Program-made: the position numbers and the translations under genes
Part shown: piece after piece, positions 34,944 to 45,076 of the stretch
Numbering within the stretch: position 1 is the stretch's first letter
Layout of the letters: every line of letters begins with the position of its first letter
The notes under the pieces: generated by a model
The model's database searches: none
The model's input: only the letters and a program-made list of their open reading frames with translations
Told to the model about the DNA's origin: nothing
Assembly (NCBI GenBank): GCA_022447625.1
Contig: JAKVAX010000004.1
Span: 62,001-126,000, forward strand
DNA: 64,000 nt
Direction: 5' to 3'
Origin: Flavobacteriales bacterium
GTDB lineage: Bacteria; Bacteroidota; Bacteroidia; Flavobacteriales_D; Sanyastnellaceae

Positions 34944-35282
34944 ATGGTTATCGCAATTACAGAACTCAAGTTGAAGAGCATTTGGCATCTACCTATGTTC
35001 TTATTTCATGCACTTCGTTCAGGTGCACAAGCACAGAAAGCTAAGGGGAACCGAATGTTCGAAGTCAAAAATGAAAGTTGGCATACGCACAGAACCCTGA
35101 GTGTTTGGAAATCGGAAAAGAGCCTTCGTCAGTATGTGATGTCGGATGCACATCTAAAGGCAATGAAGAACACATCAAAACTCGCGCGAAGTGCTACTTC
35201 CACTCATTGGTACTCAGAGTACCCTCCATCATGGGAAGAAGCAGTAAAAATACTGCAGCAAAAGAATTCCGCGCTAGCGTAA
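34944..35282 (+). CDS. DUF3291-like dimeric alpha/beta barrel protein
   Basis: 112 residues resembling the DUF3291/antibiotic-biosynthesis-monooxygenase-like ferredoxin-fold proteins: VIAITELKLKSIWHLPMFLFHA, then GNRMFEVKNESWHTHRTLSVWKS and a final THWYSEYPPSWEEAV. Such proteins are dimeric and their reactions are mostly unknown. A CATCTTTG box lies 4 nt before the ATG. The last codons (SALA then stop) are formed by an exact reverse copy of the dispersed 13-mer at 35267-35279. Convergent with icmF, 8 bp apart. Confidence 0.7.
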   Translation: MVIAITELKLKSIWHLPMFLFHALRSGAQAQKAKGNRMFEVKNESWHTHRTLSVWKSEKSLRQYVMSDAHLKAMKNTSKLARSATSTHWYSEYPPSWEEAVKILQQKNSALA

Positions 35283-35290
35283 AAAGCCCT

Positions 35291-38200
35291 TTACATATTG
35301 CGGCGATACTGACCACCCACAGCAAATAGAGCGTTCGTAATCTGTCCGAGAGAACATACCTTACATGCTTCCATAAGCTTATCGAAGATGTTTTCATTCT
35401 GAACTGCCGCTAGCTGAATTGCTTTGAGCTGTTCATTGATCTTCTCTTCTCCTGATTCGTGCAGCTGGCCGAGCATCTTGATTTGATACTCTTTTTCTTC
35501 CATTGTCGCACGAATGACTTCGCCTGGAACGATGGTAGGGGATCCTTTCTTATTCAAGAACATGTTGACACCCACGATTGGGTATTCACCAGTGTGCTTC
35601 AGCATTTCATAGTGAAGGCTCTCTGATTGAATCTTACCTCGCTGGTACATCGTTTCCATAGCCCCAAGAACACCGCCGCGCTCTGTGATGCTATCAAATT
35701 CACTCAATACTGCTTCTTCTACCAGATCAGTTAGCTCTTCGATGATGAATGAACCTTGTAAAGGATTCTCATTCTTTGCCAGTCCTAACTCACGGTTGAT
35801 GATCAACTGAATGGCCATTGCTCTACGCACAGATTCTTCTGTAGGCGTTGTAATGGCTTCATCGTATGCGTTGGTATGAAGTGAGTTACAGTTATCATAG
35901 ATCGCGTACAACGCTTGAAGAGTCGTACGAATGTCATTGAAATCAATCTCTTGTGCGTGAAGTGAACGTCCACTAGTCTGAATATGGTACTTCAACATCT
36001 GTGCACGAGGATCAGCACCGTATTTTTGTTTCAAAGCTTTCGCCCAAATACGGCGCGCTACACGACCGATCACAGCATATTCTGGATCGATACCATTGCT
36101 GAAGAAGAACGAAAGGTTGGGACCAAACTTGTTGATGTCCATACCACGGCTGAGGTAGTATTCTACATAAGTAAAGCCGTTGGCCAGTGTAAATGCCAAT
36201 TGCGTAATTGGATTCGCACCGGCTTCTGCAATGTGGTAACCACTGATTGAAACAGAGTAGAAGTTGCGTACACCGTGATCAATGAAATACGATTGTACAT
36301 CCCCCATCATTCGCAATGCGAACTCGGTAGAGAAGATGCATGTATTCTGTGCTTGATCTTCCTTCAGAATATCAGCTTGAACCGTACCACGAACCACTTG
36401 AAGTGTGGCGGTCTTGATCTTAGCGTAGACGTCAGGAGGGAGGACTTCATCACCTGTCGCTCCCAGGAGCATCAGTCCAAGACCGTCATTTCCTTCAGGA
36501 AGGTCACCTTGGTATTTTGGACGAGCAATTCCGCGATCGTCCCACTTCGCTTTGAGTACTTCTTCAACCTTATTCTCAAGTCCGTTCTCTTTGATGTGCT
36601 TTTCACATTGCTGATCCACAGCTGCGTTCAAGAAGTATCCCAAAAGCATCGGAGCCGGACCATTGATGGTCATGGAAACACTCGTTGCGGTTGCTGCAAG
36701 ATCAAAACCTGAGTAGAGTTTCTTGGCATCGTCTAAACAACAGATAGATACACCCGAGTTTCCAATCTTTCCATAGATGTCAGGGCGGTAGTCAGGGTCA
36801 TTTCCATACAAAGTCACAGAATCGAACGCCGTCGATAGACGCTTAGCCGGCATTCCCAAAGACACATAGTGGAAGCGCTTGTTTGTGCGCTCAGGTCCAC
36901 CTTCACCTGCGAACATACGTGTTGGGTCTTCACCTTGACGTTTGAACGGGTAAATTCCTGCAGTGAAGGGGAATTCGCCTGGAACGTTCTCTTGAAGCAT
37001 CCATCGAAGTAATGTTCCCCATGATTTGTACCTCGGTAGAGAAACTTTCGGAATCTTATTGTGACTTAATGACTCTGTATTCGTTTGAATACGAATCTCC
37101 TTGTTTCTTACTTTAAAGACGTATTCGTCTTCGTAGTATCGTGCACGCTTCTCTTCCCAAGACTCAAGCATCTGTAGGTTTCGAGGGTCAATGTCTAAAG
37201 TGCGTTGTGCAATTTGCTCGTCAAGTCCCTTGACCAAGCGGTCTTTGTCATCTGCGTCTGTAGCTGCCATGCTCGCTCGAGCACCTTTCAAGTTGTATAG
37301 CTCTTCAGCCACTTTGCACTGCTGAGCGACCCATTCATCATAGGATCTATTTCCTTCGCTGATTTCTGAGAGGTAGCGTGTTCTTTTTGGAGGAATGACA
37401 AAGATCTTTTCAGATTCTTCGGTTGTAATCTCTAGCGATGAAACAAGAGTCGTCTCTGTTTTCGCTGAGAGTGTATCCATGATCGACTTGTAAAGTCGGT
37501 TTGTTCCAGGATCATTGAATTGGGAAGCAATTGTTCCAAACACCGGAAGGGTGTCCAAATTAACATCCCATAATTGGTGGTTACGTTGGTATTGCTTCTT
37601 TACATCACGAAGAGCATCTTGAGCTCCTCGTTTGTCGAACTTGTTAATCGCTACGATATCAGCGAAATCAAGCATATCGATCTTTTCCAACTGTGTAGCG
37701 GCACCAAATTCAGGAGTCATGATGTACAGTGCAACATCACTGTGATCCATGATCTCTGTATCTGATTGTCCAATTCCAGAGGTCTCAAGAATGATTAGAT
37801 CAAAACCAGCCACCTTCAGAATTGCCAGTGCATCGTTCACGTGCTTTGACAGAGCCAAGTTGCTTTGGCGTGTGGCCAAGGAGCGCATGTACACACGCTC
37901 GTTGCTAATCGCATTCATACGAATACGGTCACCAAGAAGAGCGCCGCCTGTTTTACGTTTCGAAGGATCCACAGAAATGATGGCAATCTTCTTCGTATCA
38001 AAATCGAGAAGAAAACGACGCACCAATTCATCAACCATCGATGATTTACCAGCACCACCAGTACCGGTGATACCTAATACTGGAGTTGTTGACGTTTCCG
38101 CGTTAGCGCGAATACTATTCAACTCATCCGCATATGCATCTGGAGCATTCTCAGCAGCGCTAATTAGGCGTGCCAGCGCTCCGTGTTGATTGTGAGCAAT

Positions 38201-38671
38201 CTTTTTGACCTCTCCATTAAGATGCACTCCAGTAGGGAAGTCGCTTTGTTGGATCAGATCATTGATCATTCCTTGAAGCCCCATGCTACGTCCGTCATCT
38301 GGATGATAGATGCGAGTGATTCCGTATTCATGAAGCTCCTTAATCTCATCCGGTAGGATGGTACCTCCACCGCCTCCGAAGATCTTGATGTGTGAAGCAC
38401 CACGTTCTTTCAAAAGATCATACATGTACTTGAAGTATTCCATGTGGCCTCCTTGATATGAGGTCATGGCAATACCTTGCGCGTCTTCTTGGATAGCACA
38501 ATTCACGACTTCTTCTACACTGCGGTCGTGTCCAAGGTGAATAACTTCACAACCTGAACTTTGCATGATGCGGCGCATAATGTTGATGGCAGCATCGTGA
38601 CCGTCAAACAGAGACGCAGCAGTAACGATTCGAACTTTATTCGTGGGAGTATAAGGAGCAACAGTTTCCAT
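35291..38671 (-). CDS. icmF: Fused isobutyryl-CoA mutase IcmF
   Basis: 1126 residues uniting three parts. An N-terminal B12 domain (10-145) has the base-off motif D23-G-H25-D, giving the lower-axial His25. A MeaB-like G-protein chaperone domain (from about 195) has P-loop GTGGAGKS near 203-210 and the NKFDKRG base-recognition motif. A C-terminal acyl-CoA mutase barrel (about 560-1120) contains [14 protein letters not shown]. In substrate positions I read Phe587 (RMFAG) and Gln775 (AQNTCIF), the isobutyryl-type pair, rather than Tyr/Arg of methylmalonyl-CoA mutase. It would interconvert isobutyryl-CoA and n-butyryl-CoA. Contains the dispersed 13-mer at 38096-38108. Confidence 0.93.
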   Translation of the reverse strand: METVAPYTPTNKVRIVTAASLFDGHDAAINIMRRIMQSSGCEVIHLGHDRSVEEVVNCAIQEDAQGIAMTSYQGGHMEYFKYMYDLLKERGASHIKIFGGGGGTILPDEIKELHEYGITRIYHPDDGRSMGLQGMINDLIQQSDFPTGVHLNGEVKKIAHNQHGALARLISAAENAPDAYADELNSIRANAETSTTPVLGITGTGGAGKSSMVDELVRRFLLDFDTKKIAIISVDPSKRKTGGALLGDRIRMNAISNERVYMRSLATRQSNLALSKHVNDALAILKVAGFDLIILETSGIGQSDTEIMDHSDVALYIMTPEFGAATQLEKIDMLDFADIVAINKFDKRGAQDALRDVKKQYQRNHQLWDVNLDTLPVFGTIASQFNDPGTNRLYKSIMDTLSAKTETTLVSSLEITTEESEKIFVIPPKRTRYLSEISEGNRSYDEWVAQQCKVAEELYNLKGARASMAATDADDKDRLVKGLDEQIAQRTLDIDPRNLQMLESWEEKRARYYEDEYVFKVRNKEIRIQTNTESLSHNKIPKVSLPRYKSWGTLLRWMLQENVPGEFPFTAGIYPFKRQGEDPTRMFAGEGGPERTNKRFHYVSLGMPAKRLSTAFDSVTLYGNDPDYRPDIYGKIGNSGVSICCLDDAKKLYSGFDLAATATSVSMTINGPAPMLLGYFLNAAVDQQCEKHIKENGLENKVEEVLKAKWDDRGIARPKYQGDLPEGNDGLGLMLLGATGDEVLPPDVYAKIKTATLQVVRGTVQADILKEDQAQNTCIFSTEFALRMMGDVQSYFIDHGVRNFYSVSISGYHIAEAGANPITQLAFTLANGFTYVEYYLSRGMDINKFGPNLSFFFSNGIDPEYAVIGRVARRIWAKALKQKYGADPRAQMLKYHIQTSGRSLHAQEIDFNDIRTTLQALYAIYDNCNSLHTNAYDEAITTPTEESVRRAMAIQLIINRELGLAKNENPLQGSFIIEELTDLVEEAVLSEFDSITERGGVLGAMETMYQRGKIQSESLHYEMLKHTGEYPIVGVNMFLNKKGSPTIVPGEVIRATMEEKEYQIKMLGQLHESGEEKINEQLKAIQLAAVQNENIFDKLMEACKVCSLGQITNALFAVGGQYRRNM

Positions 38672-38691
38672 GGAGATTCATTTTCTCGGTG

Positions 38692-38699
38692 CAAAGGTA
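38692..38699 (-). promoter_or_regulatory. -7 element TACCTTTG for icmF
   Basis: Perfect TAnnTTTG match 20 nt upstream of the icmF ATG at 38671. Confidence 0.5.
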
Positions 38700-38857
38700 G
38701 CCAGATTGCGAAAATGGCTTACCCACTCTGTAGCCGTACAATACGTTATAAAATTAGGCAGTGGAGAAGGCCTTTTTGCACCTTATACCGCACTAATCAA
38801 TTTTGTAACTTTCGTGGAACAAGAAGAGTTGGCTCTTGTTCATATGCAAAAACCAGG

Positions 38858-39598
38858 ATGATGTTCAGGAATGTGAATTTGAAAGATGAGTTGCTTCGCC
38901 ATCGCGGTTTGGAAACCGAGACGGAGGCAACACAAGTAGTACACGAGGCATTTGCTGTGCTTTATGAAAGCTATTGTGAAGACGAACGAGTGAAGAAAGC
39001 CCTCGTGCAGAACGATTCAGTTCAAGGCGAATTCAGTTGGGCTAAGCTTGATGCCGAAAGAATTTTCAGTATTGATGAAATACGTAAGACAGCGATCCAA
39101 CATCGTCTGCGTTTCCTAGACACATCAAAGTTCAAGGGGAAGATTCCATACGAGGCGATGATGGAGATCAAACGTCTGGAAAAAGTGACCGGTACCGAAC
39201 TGAAGAACTACAAAATTATTGCTCCAGGTGAATTGTTCGAGCTGGAAGACTGCGACAAAGATCCGGTACTCTTTCTCCAACTATCAGATCGATACTACTA
39301 CTTCATCCATCAATGGGGAAATGACCTATCATGGTATAGAAAGGCGTTGATGTGGCCGTTACGTTCATTTGCAACGCTGGGCGCTACAGTTGCCGTCGTG
39401 TCATTCCTGCTCGCGATGATGGTGCCTACAGAACTTCTAGTAGGACCGGAGGTGAGCGCGACGATATTCCCTCGTATTGCTCTGTTCTTCTGGTGCCTGG
39501 TCGGTATTACTTCGATTGTAACCTACATCGGATTCGCGTTCTTCAAGAACGTGAGTATCAACCAATGGGACAGTCCGTTTTTCAAACAAGAATTCTAA
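38858..39598 (+). CDS. Uncharacterised protein with two C-terminal membrane helices
   Basis: 246 residues, not recognised as a named family. The first 170 residues are soluble and charged (LLRHRGLETETEATQVVHEAF, then AIQHRLRFLDTSKFKGKIPYEAMMEIKRLE); two hydrophobic segments follow near 167-190 and 205-230. The start is ATG 38858 or 38861; the longer frame back to 38561 overlaps icmF and its promoter. A TAACTTTCG -7-like sequence lies about 40 bp upstream. It ends in a good terminator. Confidence 0.6.
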   Translation: MMFRNVNLKDELLRHRGLETETEATQVVHEAFAVLYESYCEDERVKKALVQNDSVQGEFSWAKLDAERIFSIDEIRKTAIQHRLRFLDTSKFKGKIPYEAMMEIKRLEKVTGTELKNYKIIAPGELFELEDCDKDPVLFLQLSDRYYYFIHQWGNDLSWYRKALMWPLRSFATLGATVAVVSFLLAMMVPTELLVGPEVSATIFPRIALFFWCLVGITSIVTYIGFAFFKNVSINQWDSPFFKQEF

Positions 39599-39620
39599 AG
39601 GAACTCTAAATAGAACATCG

Positions 39621-39647
39621 AAGGTGGGGGAGACTCCACCTTTTTTT
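39621..39647 (+). terminator. Terminator after the 38858 gene
   Basis: AAGGTGG (39621-39627) / CCACCTT (39636-39642) and a seven-T run. Confidence 0.75.
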
Positions 39648-39679
39648 ATTTCCTTCGTTCTGATCGAAAGGTCATAGTC

Positions 39680-40486
39680 ATGTTCTGGATAATACTCGGA
39701 TATATCGTTGGCGGCTATTTGTTAGTCTGCGTTGCTTACTTCTTACTTCAAGAGCGGTTGATTTTCCGCTCCGCGGGAAGAGGAAAGAAGGAGGAGTTCA
39801 AGTTGAGCTGTGCTTATGAAGAACGTCACATTCCTGTGGCAAGCGATGCTCAAATTCATGGACTATTGCTGAAGCCGGAGAAATCGAATGGCGGACTCAT
39901 CTTCTACTTGCACGGAAACACAGGAAACCTCAAACGTTGGTCACTGATTGCTCAAGAGCTGCTTGACTTGGGGTTTGACATTTTTGCTTTAGACTACCGA
40001 GGCTACGGACAAAGTTCAGGCAGAAGAACTGAGTCAACTATGCATGCTGATATTCGCAAGGTGTACCAATACATCGTTGCAGAATACGCTGTAGGGAAGA
40101 CCGTTATTTATGGTCGTTCACTGGGCTCTGGGTTCGCAGTTCGATTAGCCTCTCGAGAACCGGCTTCGGGTTTGGTACTCGAAACACCGTTCTTGAGTTT
40201 GTTGCATGTAGCTAAAGGGTATTTCCCTTTCTTGCCAATGAAGTGGCTGCTTCGTTTTCCATTACATTCAGACCGCTTCATCAAGCAAGTACGTTGTCCC
40301 GTGCTTATGTTGCACGGAACCAAAGATCGCATTGTTCCTTACAGCTCCGCGTTTGAACTCTATAAGCAGGTACAACATCGGGAGGACGTCCACCTCATTA
40401 CTATTCCTGGAGCAGGACATAACAATCTTAATGCTTACCCAAGTTTTTGGGAAGGACTTAGAGAGTTCGTTGCTGAACCAAAATAG
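39680..40486 (+). CDS. Membrane-anchored alpha/beta hydrolase (BEM46-like)
   Basis: 268 residues. One N-terminal helix (IILGYIVGGYLLVCVAYFLL) then an alpha/beta hydrolase domain with oxyanion region LIFYLHGNTGN, nucleophile elbow GRSLGSG, the acid in MLHGTKDRIVP and the His of GAGHNNL. This is the ABHD/BEM46 layout; substrates of bacterial members are mostly unknown, with esters or acyl groups likely. It converges with the lysyl-oxidase gene, a shared hairpin lying between them. Confidence 0.85.
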   Translation: MFWIILGYIVGGYLLVCVAYFLLQERLIFRSAGRGKKEEFKLSCAYEERHIPVASDAQIHGLLLKPEKSNGGLIFYLHGNTGNLKRWSLIAQELLDLGFDIFALDYRGYGQSSGRRTESTMHADIRKVYQYIVAEYAVGKTVIYGRSLGSGFAVRLASREPASGLVLETPFLSLLHVAKGYFPFLPMKWLLRFPLHSDRFIKQVRCPVLMLHGTKDRIVPYSSAFELYKQVQHREDVHLITIPGAGHNNLNAYPSFWEGLREFVAEPK

Positions 40487-40510
40487 AAGAGCCCGACTTT
40501 CGCCGGGCTC
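40483..40510 (-). terminator. Terminator of the lysyl-oxidase gene
   Basis: GAGCCCG (40489-40495) / CGGGCTC (40504-40510); on the minus strand the hairpin is followed by a T-rich tail. It overlaps the stop region of the hydrolase gene. Confidence 0.65.
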
Positions 40511-40532
40511 CATGCTATTGGTCGTTGTTGGT

Positions 40533-43500
40533 CTAACACTCTTGACCGAAGAGCGCAAGGAAGTCTAGAAGGTCGGCCTGCGAAACGGATCCGTCTCCAT
40601 TCATATCCACGTCTTCGTCACATCCAACAGTACAGTTGTACCATTGCAAAAGGATCAAGAAGTCAGCAATATCTCTTACTTGGTCGCCATTGAAGTCACC
40701 CATACAAGCTACCGGAAGTACTTCGTCATCTTCAACAACACCATTACAGTCGTTGTCAATTCCTTCTGCAGTTCCTGGAGCACCTGGATAAACATCCATG
40801 CGAGAATCATCACAATCATCTGCGTTGGATACATAGCCCAATGGCATGCTACAGTCAAGAACCGGGAATGCAGCATCACCGTAGCTATCATTATCGAAAT
40901 CAAGATACCAAACCATTTGGTCAACTGCTTCTTCATCGGTAGCCCCGTCACAGTCGTTATCGATTCCATCACATAACTCAGGAGCACCTGGGTAAATGTT
41001 CTCATCAGAGTCATCACAGTCTTGGTCATTCAGCACGTAACCTTGAACTGGGTCACAAGAGAAGATAGACTCCCCAGCATGACCATAGCCATCGTTATCG
41101 CTATCCGCGTAGTAAACTGCACCTTCAAGGACAGTAATGTAACCTACCTTGGTTTCGGCATCGATATCATCTCCGTTATCCGCAGTCAAGGTCACGTCGT
41201 AGACACCTGGTACGTTGTAGACAATGCCAGATGGGTTTTGATCAGTGCTGCTACTTGGTGTACCACCCTCAAAGCTCCAAGACCAGTTGTTTGCGCCATT
41301 GGTGCTCAGGTCTGTGAAGTTGATGCTTTCACCTTGACAGATGGTAGTAGCATCAGCTGTAAAGTCAGCGAATTCCAAACCAGCAACTGTTTGACAAGCT
41401 CCAATCACAGTAACCACGTTGTGGTAGTCTTCATTCACAACATCTGTAATGTTGCTGATACATACTTCCGAAGCGTCGAGGCTAACGTAGTACAAACGCA
41501 CCAACGGAATAGGCGCTAGGTTCTTAGGGAATACTTGATCATTGTAAGCCAAACCAATCACCTTCGTGCCACCCAAGCTTGATTGTGGGTTGATATCGTA
41601 CACCAAAGGATCAGCAAGGGTTTCTACCGACTGAATGGTCAGTCCGCTCAATTCGAATTCGTATCCTACGATTTCATTGTCAGGGTTAAGGACGTGAATG
41701 TCAACATACCCTAGGTCTTCATTGATATCACCAACGCTGAGCGTAGTGGTGTGGCTAGGGTTGATAAATTCATCATCCCAAACACAGTGATCATGCACCC
41801 CAAATTCGTCGACGTGATCCGGACCATAGTGCAGACATCCTGCAATGAGTGCTGCATCCGTTACGGTGATGTTGTTGTCGTTATCCATATCTGTACATGG
41901 AGAGATCAATGCATCGTTCCCAAGGATGTCTTGGATGTATTGAGCAGCGTCGCCGTTGTCAATGTCTCCATTGTTGTTGACATCACCTTTAACAACGAGT
42001 CCTGGACAGTTTCCAGCACAGTCTGCTGCAGCATCACCAAATGGCACACCGTAACAATCGAAGATGACTGGACAGTTGATGTCTTTCGTGAAGTTGATCA
42101 TGTTGCCCGCTCCATCGCGTTCAAATGAAATACACACTGCAGCCCAGTTGTTTTCGTATGTCAGCTCGTAAGAACCATTCGCATCTGGAGACTGATCCCA
42201 GTTCGTGCGAACTACCAACGTATAAAAACCACCAGGTACATCGGTAAGATCAACCCATTGACAGCTCAGGCTTGATGAGTAGATATCACCACAACCTGCG
42301 GTGATCCCCATGTTTCCACAAGTGTATTTCGCTTGTCCACCGTCAGAACACTCAAGGTCAAGGACACAGAATCCGTTCTTAAAACCAATTTGCGGCATGG
42401 CGTTACCATCTCCATCGTAAAGCAGGTACTCCGCATATCCTTCGTAGTGCCAGTGGTTGTGACAGTCGTCATATTCGAATTGATCAGGCTGGTCACCTGG
42501 ATCTCCAATGAAGTAATCTTCTGTACCAATGTTTTTAATGTGGGTAGTGAAGCGAATGATTTCACGCTCACCAAATCCTTGCATACACCCCTCGTTGACA
42601 TAACACGCATCGTTGTTTGTCAAGGTTGTTGCATACATACTATCGTAGAACACACTTCCCAGAACTTCAAGGTCAGGACCAATACTCGGACATTGAATGT
42701 CACCCGGGTAGAAACACTCACCCGGTGCGCCTGCGATAGGGAGGAAGTTACATGCCAAAGGATCCATACAACCTACCACAGGTCCCATGTACTCTATTAA
42801 AAAGTCAATTGGTTCACCGTCACAAGCTCCATCGGTAGCACCGATTCGCAAGAAGTAAGTGTATCCACCTTCAAGTAGAGGAGTGATTTCAGCTTGAACC
42901 CCACATAAGTCATCGTTGTATGTTAGGGTCGCTTCGTTTGTATCATCGAAGATGCCCATGTCACAGTTGTCGTACATCCAGATCTTCGTATCACATGTAG
43001 CGCGGTCACATGTAGTAATGCGGTATTGACCATTTTGAGTTGGAGTGAATGAGTACCATGCATTAGGGTTAGGCAGGGAATGCTCGCCTTCTCCTACCGA
43101 GATGGCATTGTTACAGTCAAATCCAGGAGGACAATTCAAGTTGATTGATTCTGAAACATCATAATCACCACCAGTCGCGATGCTGTTCCCGTCAAGAATG
43201 AGTTCGTAGTATCCGTTTCCATATCCACAGCAAATACCATCGCCGTATGAATCGAAGATGGTGAAGGTGTGGCAGTTGTCTTGGATACAGACCGTTGTTC
43301 CTTCAGATCCACCCGTTGCGATTTGATTGCCGAATTCATCGTTTAGTTCCCAGCTAATCTCTGCAGGGTAGTTGTCAGGAACAATCACGATTTCTAGGGC
43401 TTGTCCTGCTGAGATGATGACATCTTGAGAAGACTGTGCCGTTTCATCTCCATTGGATACTTCAAGAGTAGCAGTGTAAGTTCCTGCCGCGCTGTATGTC

Positions 43501-44138
43501 ACCGCAGGATTGGGATCGATAGAAGAGGCCGGATTACCTCCAGGGAAGCTCCAGTTGTATGAAGTGACGTTCCCAACACTGGCATCAGCGAACGAAACGG
43601 CTGTCTCACCACAACTGGCTCCAGCATCAAAACTGAATACAGCTTCCAAAGGAGGGTAGAGGCAAGAACCGTCGTCGTTCGTAGCACATGCATTGTAGTT
43701 GTCGGCAGCTGGGTCAGTACAACCGTTAGCTGCGGAGCCTAATGCAAATGACTGACTTTCTGAATCGCCGTATGCCGCATTCGCTGCAATCATGGCAATC
43801 ACCACGTTTCCGAGGTCATCAGTAATGCTGTAGTTTCCGTCGATCGCACATGAACCCCATTGCGATCCGTTCATTCCATCTCCGTAGGTGTCACTAATGG
43901 TGAAGGTGTAGCATCCGTCTGGGATATCTACATCTGTGGTGAAGGTTTGGTCGTTACCATAAGTTCCTGATACGGTATTGGCAATGATATTTCCTTGGTC
44001 ATCGACAAGTTCCCAAGATACCTCGCCTCCCCAGCAATCTGTGGTAACCGAAATTGTAAGTTGATTTTGAGCGTTTGCTCCTGCAGATAGCAGCAGGCAC
44101 AGCATCAAAGCTATGCCATACACAAGCCTCTCTCTCAT
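40533..44138 (-). CDS. Secreted multidomain protein with predicted active lysyl oxidase domain
   Basis: 1201 residues from ATG 44138 (signal peptide to ANA-Q near residue 23; the frame to 44228 runs into truC). Two ISWEL/YGDG modules, a PKD domain (165-245), a PPC-like module (340-450), then a lysyl oxidase domain (about 485-675). The latter has the copper motif DDCHNHWHYEGYAEY (557-571), Lys587 in GFKNGFCVLD and Tyr620 in GCGDIYSSSLSCQWVD, aligning with Lys320 and Tyr355 that form the LTQ cofactor in human LOX. A dockerin-like EF-hand stretch (about 715-770), a second PKD (about 925-1000), two MopE-type metal-binding repeats (about 1010-1140) and a final dockerin-like pair follow. No T9SS domain is seen. 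It would oxidise lysines outside the cell. Confidence 0.85.
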   Translation of the reverse strand: MRERLVYGIALMLCLLLSAGANAQNQLTISVTTDCWGGEVSWELVDDQGNIIANTVSGTYGNDQTFTTDVDIPDGCYTFTISDTYGDGMNGSQWGSCAIDGNYSITDDLGNVVIAMIAANAAYGDSESQSFALGSAANGCTDPAADNYNACATNDDGSCLYPPLEAVFSFDAGASCGETAVSFADASVGNVTSYNWSFPGGNPASSIDPNPAVTYSAAGTYTATLEVSNGDETAQSSQDVIISAGQALEIVIVPDNYPAEISWELNDEFGNQIATGGSEGTTVCIQDNCHTFTIFDSYGDGICCGYGNGYYELILDGNSIATGGDYDVSESINLNCPPGFDCNNAISVGEGEHSLPNPNAWYSFTPTQNGQYRITTCDRATCDTKIWMYDNCDMGIFDDTNEATLTYNDDLCGVQAEITPLLEGGYTYFLRIGATDGACDGEPIDFLIEYMGPVVGCMDPLACNFLPIAGAPGECFYPGDIQCPSIGPDLEVLGSVFYDSMYATTLTNNDACYVNEGCMQGFGEREIIRFTTHIKNIGTEDYFIGDPGDQPDQFEYDDCHNHWHYEGYAEYLLYDGDGNAMPQIGFKNGFCVLDLECSDGGQAKYTCGNMGITAGCGDIYSSSLSCQWVDLTDVPGGFYTLVVRTNWDQSPDANGSYELTYENNWAAVCISFERDGAGNMINFTKDINCPVIFDCYGVPFGDAAADCAGNCPGLVVKGDVNNNGDIDNGDAAQYIQDILGNDALISPCTDMDNDNNITVTDAALIAGCLHYGPDHVDEFGVHDHCVWDDEFINPSHTTTLSVGDINEDLGYVDIHVLNPDNEIVGYEFELSGLTIQSVETLADPLVYDINPQSSLGGTKVIGLAYNDQVFPKNLAPIPLVRLYYVSLDASEVCISNITDVVNEDYHNVVTVIGACQTVAGLEFADFTADATTICQGESINFTDLSTNGANNWSWSFEGGTPSSSTDQNPSGIVYNVPGVYDVTLTADNGDDIDAETKVGYITVLEGAVYYADSDNDGYGHAGESIFSCDPVQGYVLNDQDCDDSDENIYPGAPELCDGIDNDCDGATDEEAVDQMVWYLDFDNDSYGDAAFPVLDCSMPLGYVSNADDCDDSRMDVYPGAPGTAEGIDNDCNGVVEDDEVLPVACMGDFNGDQVRDIADFLILLQWYNCTVGCDEDVDMNGDGSVSQADLLDFLALFGQEC

Positions 44139-44179
44139 GATGAATTGGTTAAGGTAAGTATGAACTAAAGTAGGGAAAT

Positions 44180-44932
44180 TTATTCGGACTCTTCCTGTGT
44201 AATGCCTGATCCGTGTTTCCAATCCCACTCATTTAGAACACGTTGGAAGTGTTCAGGTAAAGGTGCTCTTATCGTGATTCTAGCGCCGTCAGGATGCTCA
44301 AACCGAAGCTTTGATGCATGTAAAAAGAGCGCTGGATGATCTAACTGATCTCGGAAATGTTGATTGTGTTTCCGATCTCCATGACGGTTGTCACCAATGA
44401 TTGGATGTCGCAAATGAGAGAAGTGAAGTCGAATCTGATGATAACGCCCTGTCTTCGGTTCTACCTCAACAAAGCTGTAGCGAGAAGTGGGGTATATACT
44501 AATTTCATAGTCCTTCTCAATATGATACAAGGTCTTGTATTCGGTCAATGCATCTTTCAACGGCGCATCTTTGTCTTTTTGTAAAGCCTTTTCGACTGTT
44601 CCTGATTCTTGAGTAAATCCGCGTACCATCGCTAGATAGGTTTTGCTGATCTCTCTATCGAGGAATTGAGCCTTCAAAAAATTGAGGGTATTGACGTCTT
44701 TTGAGAATACAATCAATCCTGAAGTAGGTTTATCTAATCTATGTACCGGGTCAACCTTCACCCCAAGCAAATCAGCCAACCACTTTCGAAGATTCGTGCG
44801 CTCATAAAAGTCGATTGACGTGCGATGAACGAGCATTCGGTTAGGTTTGAAGACGACCACAATCTTCTCATCTTCAAATAGTATGCTTGGCTTTCCAATG
44901 GCTTCCTGTTGCATTACAAACGCATTCCTCAA
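44180..44932 (-). CDS. truC: tRNA pseudouridine synthase C
   Basis: 250 residues of the RluA/TruC family. The catalytic Asp is in VHRLDKPTSGLI, and the RYHQIRLHFSHLRHPIIGD segment is the conserved C-terminal motif. The GDNRHGDRKHNQHF phrase is characteristic of TruC, which modifies U65 of tRNA. The start may be 44932 or the Met at 44914. It is upstream of the lysyl-oxidase gene on the same strand with 41 bp between them; this looks positional, not functional. Confidence 0.87.
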   Translation of the reverse strand: MRNAFVMQQEAIGKPSILFEDEKIVVVFKPNRMLVHRTSIDFYERTNLRKWLADLLGVKVDPVHRLDKPTSGLIVFSKDVNTLNFLKAQFLDREISKTYLAMVRGFTQESGTVEKALQKDKDAPLKDALTEYKTLYHIEKDYEISIYPTSRYSFVEVEPKTGRYHQIRLHFSHLRHPIIGDNRHGDRKHNQHFRDQLDHPALFLHASKLRFEHPDGARITIRAPLPEHFQRVLNEWDWKHGSGITQEESE

Positions 44933-45076
44933 TAAAATGGCTATTTTCGCTCGACAAATTTACAACGCCAGACAACCATTTTGGGCTTTTGGATGAGTAA
45001 TAATAGAAAGGATGAGTATTTTCGTGATCCTATTCTTTTTCGCTAAGAGCTTGGGCAACAAATGGGAAGATGTAAT

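Noticed and set aside
38561-38857. N-terminal extension of the 38858 membrane protein
   Set aside because: Overlaps the start and promoter of icmF on the other strand, and its composition differs from the rest of the protein.
41022-42128. Open frames on the plus strand opposite the lysyl-oxidase gene
   Set aside because: They are antisense shadows of an Asp/Gly-rich coding region with few reverse stops; the peptides have no domain features.
44989-45024. Promoter for the SprB-like adhesin (TTG plus TATTTTCG)
   Set aside because: Spacing of 25 nt and a mismatched box; too weak to list, although a promoter must exist nearby.
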